From Pisaster brevispinus (Eukaryota > Echinodermata > Asteroidea > Forcipulatida > Asteriidae), in NCBI GenBank assembly GCA_023634235.1, contig JAMKCF010000009.1, forward strand, positions 9,672,001-9,736,000: DNA of 64,000 nt. Direction: 5' to 3'. This document shows positions 62,011 through 64,000 of the stretch, piece by piece. Made by a program: the position numbers and the translations under genes. The notes beneath the pieces are model-generated. The model saw only the letters and a program-made list of their open reading frames with translations. It ran no database searches and was not told where the DNA came from. The first letter of the stretch is position 1; every line of letters begins with the position of its first letter.

Positions 62011-64000
62011 TAATCGTGAAAGGGTGATCCCAACTCCCATCCATCTGGACAAAGAAAATCACTTGAATGCTTTCACAAAGTTGCTGATTTGTTTTACACA
62101 AAATGTTACTCTTTTGTTTTGGGATAGCTTCAAATCACTTTTGGAACCCATTCGGTATTGTAGTGATATTGCTCTTATACAGGGTTACATTAACACCGCG
62201 CAAAGTGGGCGTGGTTGCTACATAATCCATCAATTTCCAAACATTTTAAACCTCTGTGGAAGTATCCACCACCAGCTTGCCCAACTTCCCCATGAGGCCA
62301 CCCACATTGGGGTTCAGACTTTACATCCCGTTACGGCAAGATAGCGAGGCATCAGTGCGGGATACATTACGTCTGTGAATGGGCAGATGATATTATGATT
62401 ATTAACTGAATCTTAATTGTTTTTCTAATTGTGGATTAATACCCCGCTGAAGTGCTTGGTAGGGGTAGATCCGCTAGCCCTTTGCCTGTTGCATTGATAA
62501 AACCCATCCCGATGTTAACATTGCCACATTGTTTAATCGAATCTACGCGTCTCATAGTTTCCTTTCGTGCGACTCTGGTGTAGAAACCCAAAGTCGACTC
62601 GGCTGGTTTTGTTGTTGTTTCTCTTTTATGAAGAACCTCATTTATGAAGTCCATACTTTCCTGATTATTCTGATGGTTACCGCGTGTCGCTATAAATAGT
62701 AACGCCGTCCCCGCAACCCGTGGAGCCCCGGCCAAGTCGGTTGCGTTTGTGGAGTCACAGATCGGAAATGAGTAGGCCGAACCCTGCGTGAAGTTTGAGC
62801 ATTTCTGTGGAAAACGAAAGAGAGAATTTGACTTCCTGAATACGTGACAAGATCTACTGATTGCTAAACAAAATATGCAGAAAAAGGAAAATGTGATTTG
62901 GTTCCTTGGTAATTTTTGTCCCACGGGAAAAAAAACCCAGTAACTTTTCATCTGAAAGAGTAAGAAGAAATTCAACCTTCTTCTTACATTTCTGTTCAAT
63001 CCTTTTTTTTTGAAACATGCAGTGTAAATGCCGTGTGTATTGCATGGTGTTTCCAAAAATATGACATGTAGTTTGAACAGTCGTATGTGGCCCTCTAATC
63101 CACAGTGCAAACCCTGCTCTTGTTATGTCAGTTATGCAGCCAAATGTTCACGAACCACAAACATTTGTCAGCCATCATATCATTTATTTTCAAAGCATTC
63201 CCGATTACTCTTTCGACGAAACGATCTCGATCATCCGTGAAGTACATCCAGCCATCCCGTCACGGCTCCTTATGGAGCGCGCTCACGTACCGGTCAAGAC
63301 CGCTGGCGACGTCCGGGTGCACTGCGCTATCCTCTGCCGGGACACTCCGCCGTTGCACGGTAAACCCCAGCCTCATTAAAAAAGAAACTTTCCCACCAAA
63401 TCGTTTACAGAATGCAACAAAAACAATACGCCTGGCTGCTGTGCAGACAGAACTAGATCTTGGCGACTCGTCGGCATGGGTTCCGTTGGATGGATCTTTC
63501 AGCGCGGTGTCATTATTTGTCAGCGTTTAAGAGTGCAAGATGTTCCTCGCAGCTCTCTTACGGCAAGATACGACACAAGATCATAGCCGAAATGTATACA
63601 CCAGAAAGTACAAGAAAGGTTGACAAATCTGGTTCCCTTGTTTTAACAGTACACTGACAATGTCAATCTGTAAACAGGCTGTTGACACTGACCCACCAAT
63701 CCCATCCAAAAGTTCAAATGAACGTATCGTACGGTACTCAGAACTGTATTTTAAAAGCTGACCGCAAGACCACTTTTAGAAATATTTGTTGTACTGGAAG
63801 GAAGCAATTTAATTAACTAAGATAAGCGGAGGTGAAAAGCCAACATTTTAGCAAAAATAGGCTCACTGATGCAATTTCTTTTAAAGCAACCAATGTTAAC
63901 CAGTGCTGGTGGTAAGTGAAACTTATTGTTTTCCCGGGGTAATGGGCCACATGTAAATGACGCACGTGTGAGCGTTATCAGGGAGTTGCAGAAGCCTGGT

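Larger units (their letters stand above)
58217..64000. other. Downstream DNA to window end, no gene recognised
   Basis: Includes repeat D (61766), the tandem GTAC repeat (61440), the CAAACA join (61958) and a GC-rich block at about 63220-63480. Frames of 224 codons (minus, 62436-63110) and 141 codons (plus, 63105-63530) have no recognisable domain. Confidence 0.55.

Noticed and set aside
62436..63110. 224-codon open frame on the minus strand
   Set aside because: It is the longest frame outside the two ligand genes, but its composition is patchy (Phe/Lys-rich first half) and no family motif is seen.

Overview
The window is animal nuclear DNA, roughly 40% GC and mostly non-coding, with long introns and many decayed non-autonomous repeats. 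Only two protein-coding genes can be supported, both on the plus strand. They are secreted TGF-beta/BMP ligands: a univin/Vg1/GDF1-type gene (coding exons 19865-20171 and 21974-22824) and a bmp2/4 gene (coding exons 47974-48328 and 48720-49633). Close linkage of univin and bmp2/4 points to an ambulacrarian deuterostome. The repeats, in particular pieces of a family whose ends read TTAAAGGCAGTG and the frequent word TAGGCCTA, look to me like an echinoderm and probably a sea star; that species-level guess rests on memory and is not proven here.

Layout. 1-19.4 kb: intergenic, with MITE-like elements, a tRNA-derived SINE (minus strand, about 13617-13872), a long fold-back element (8783-9022), a GGGTCA-rich repeat (9865-10330) and two stretches that look regulatory (homeodomain-site-rich 16500-16960 and a Sox-motif cluster near 18910-19005). 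19.4-24.0 kb: univin with a possible TATA promoter, a 1.8-kb intron with a GC-AG boundary, and an AU-rich 3' region. 24.0-34.8 kb: spacer with repeats. 34.87-49.6 kb: bmp2/4 with a convincing TATA box, a non-coding leader exon (about 34901-35207), a 12.8-kb leader intron containing several GC-rich or homeodomain-rich enhancer candidates, then two coding exons separated by a short intron. 49.6-64 kb: 3' untranslated region and non-coding DNA with no recognisable gene.

How the genes work together (family knowledge): in sea urchins Univin is needed with Nodal for Smad2/3 signalling on the ventral side, while BMP2/4 is made ventrally and signals through Smad1/5/8 to pattern the dorsal side. Both proteins here keep a signal peptide, a prodomain, a furin-type cleavage site and a seven-cysteine mature domain. 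Their coding introns lie at the same place and in the same phase, as expected for old tandem duplicates. Most other open frames are short, lie in repeats or cross simple sequence, and were not annotated.
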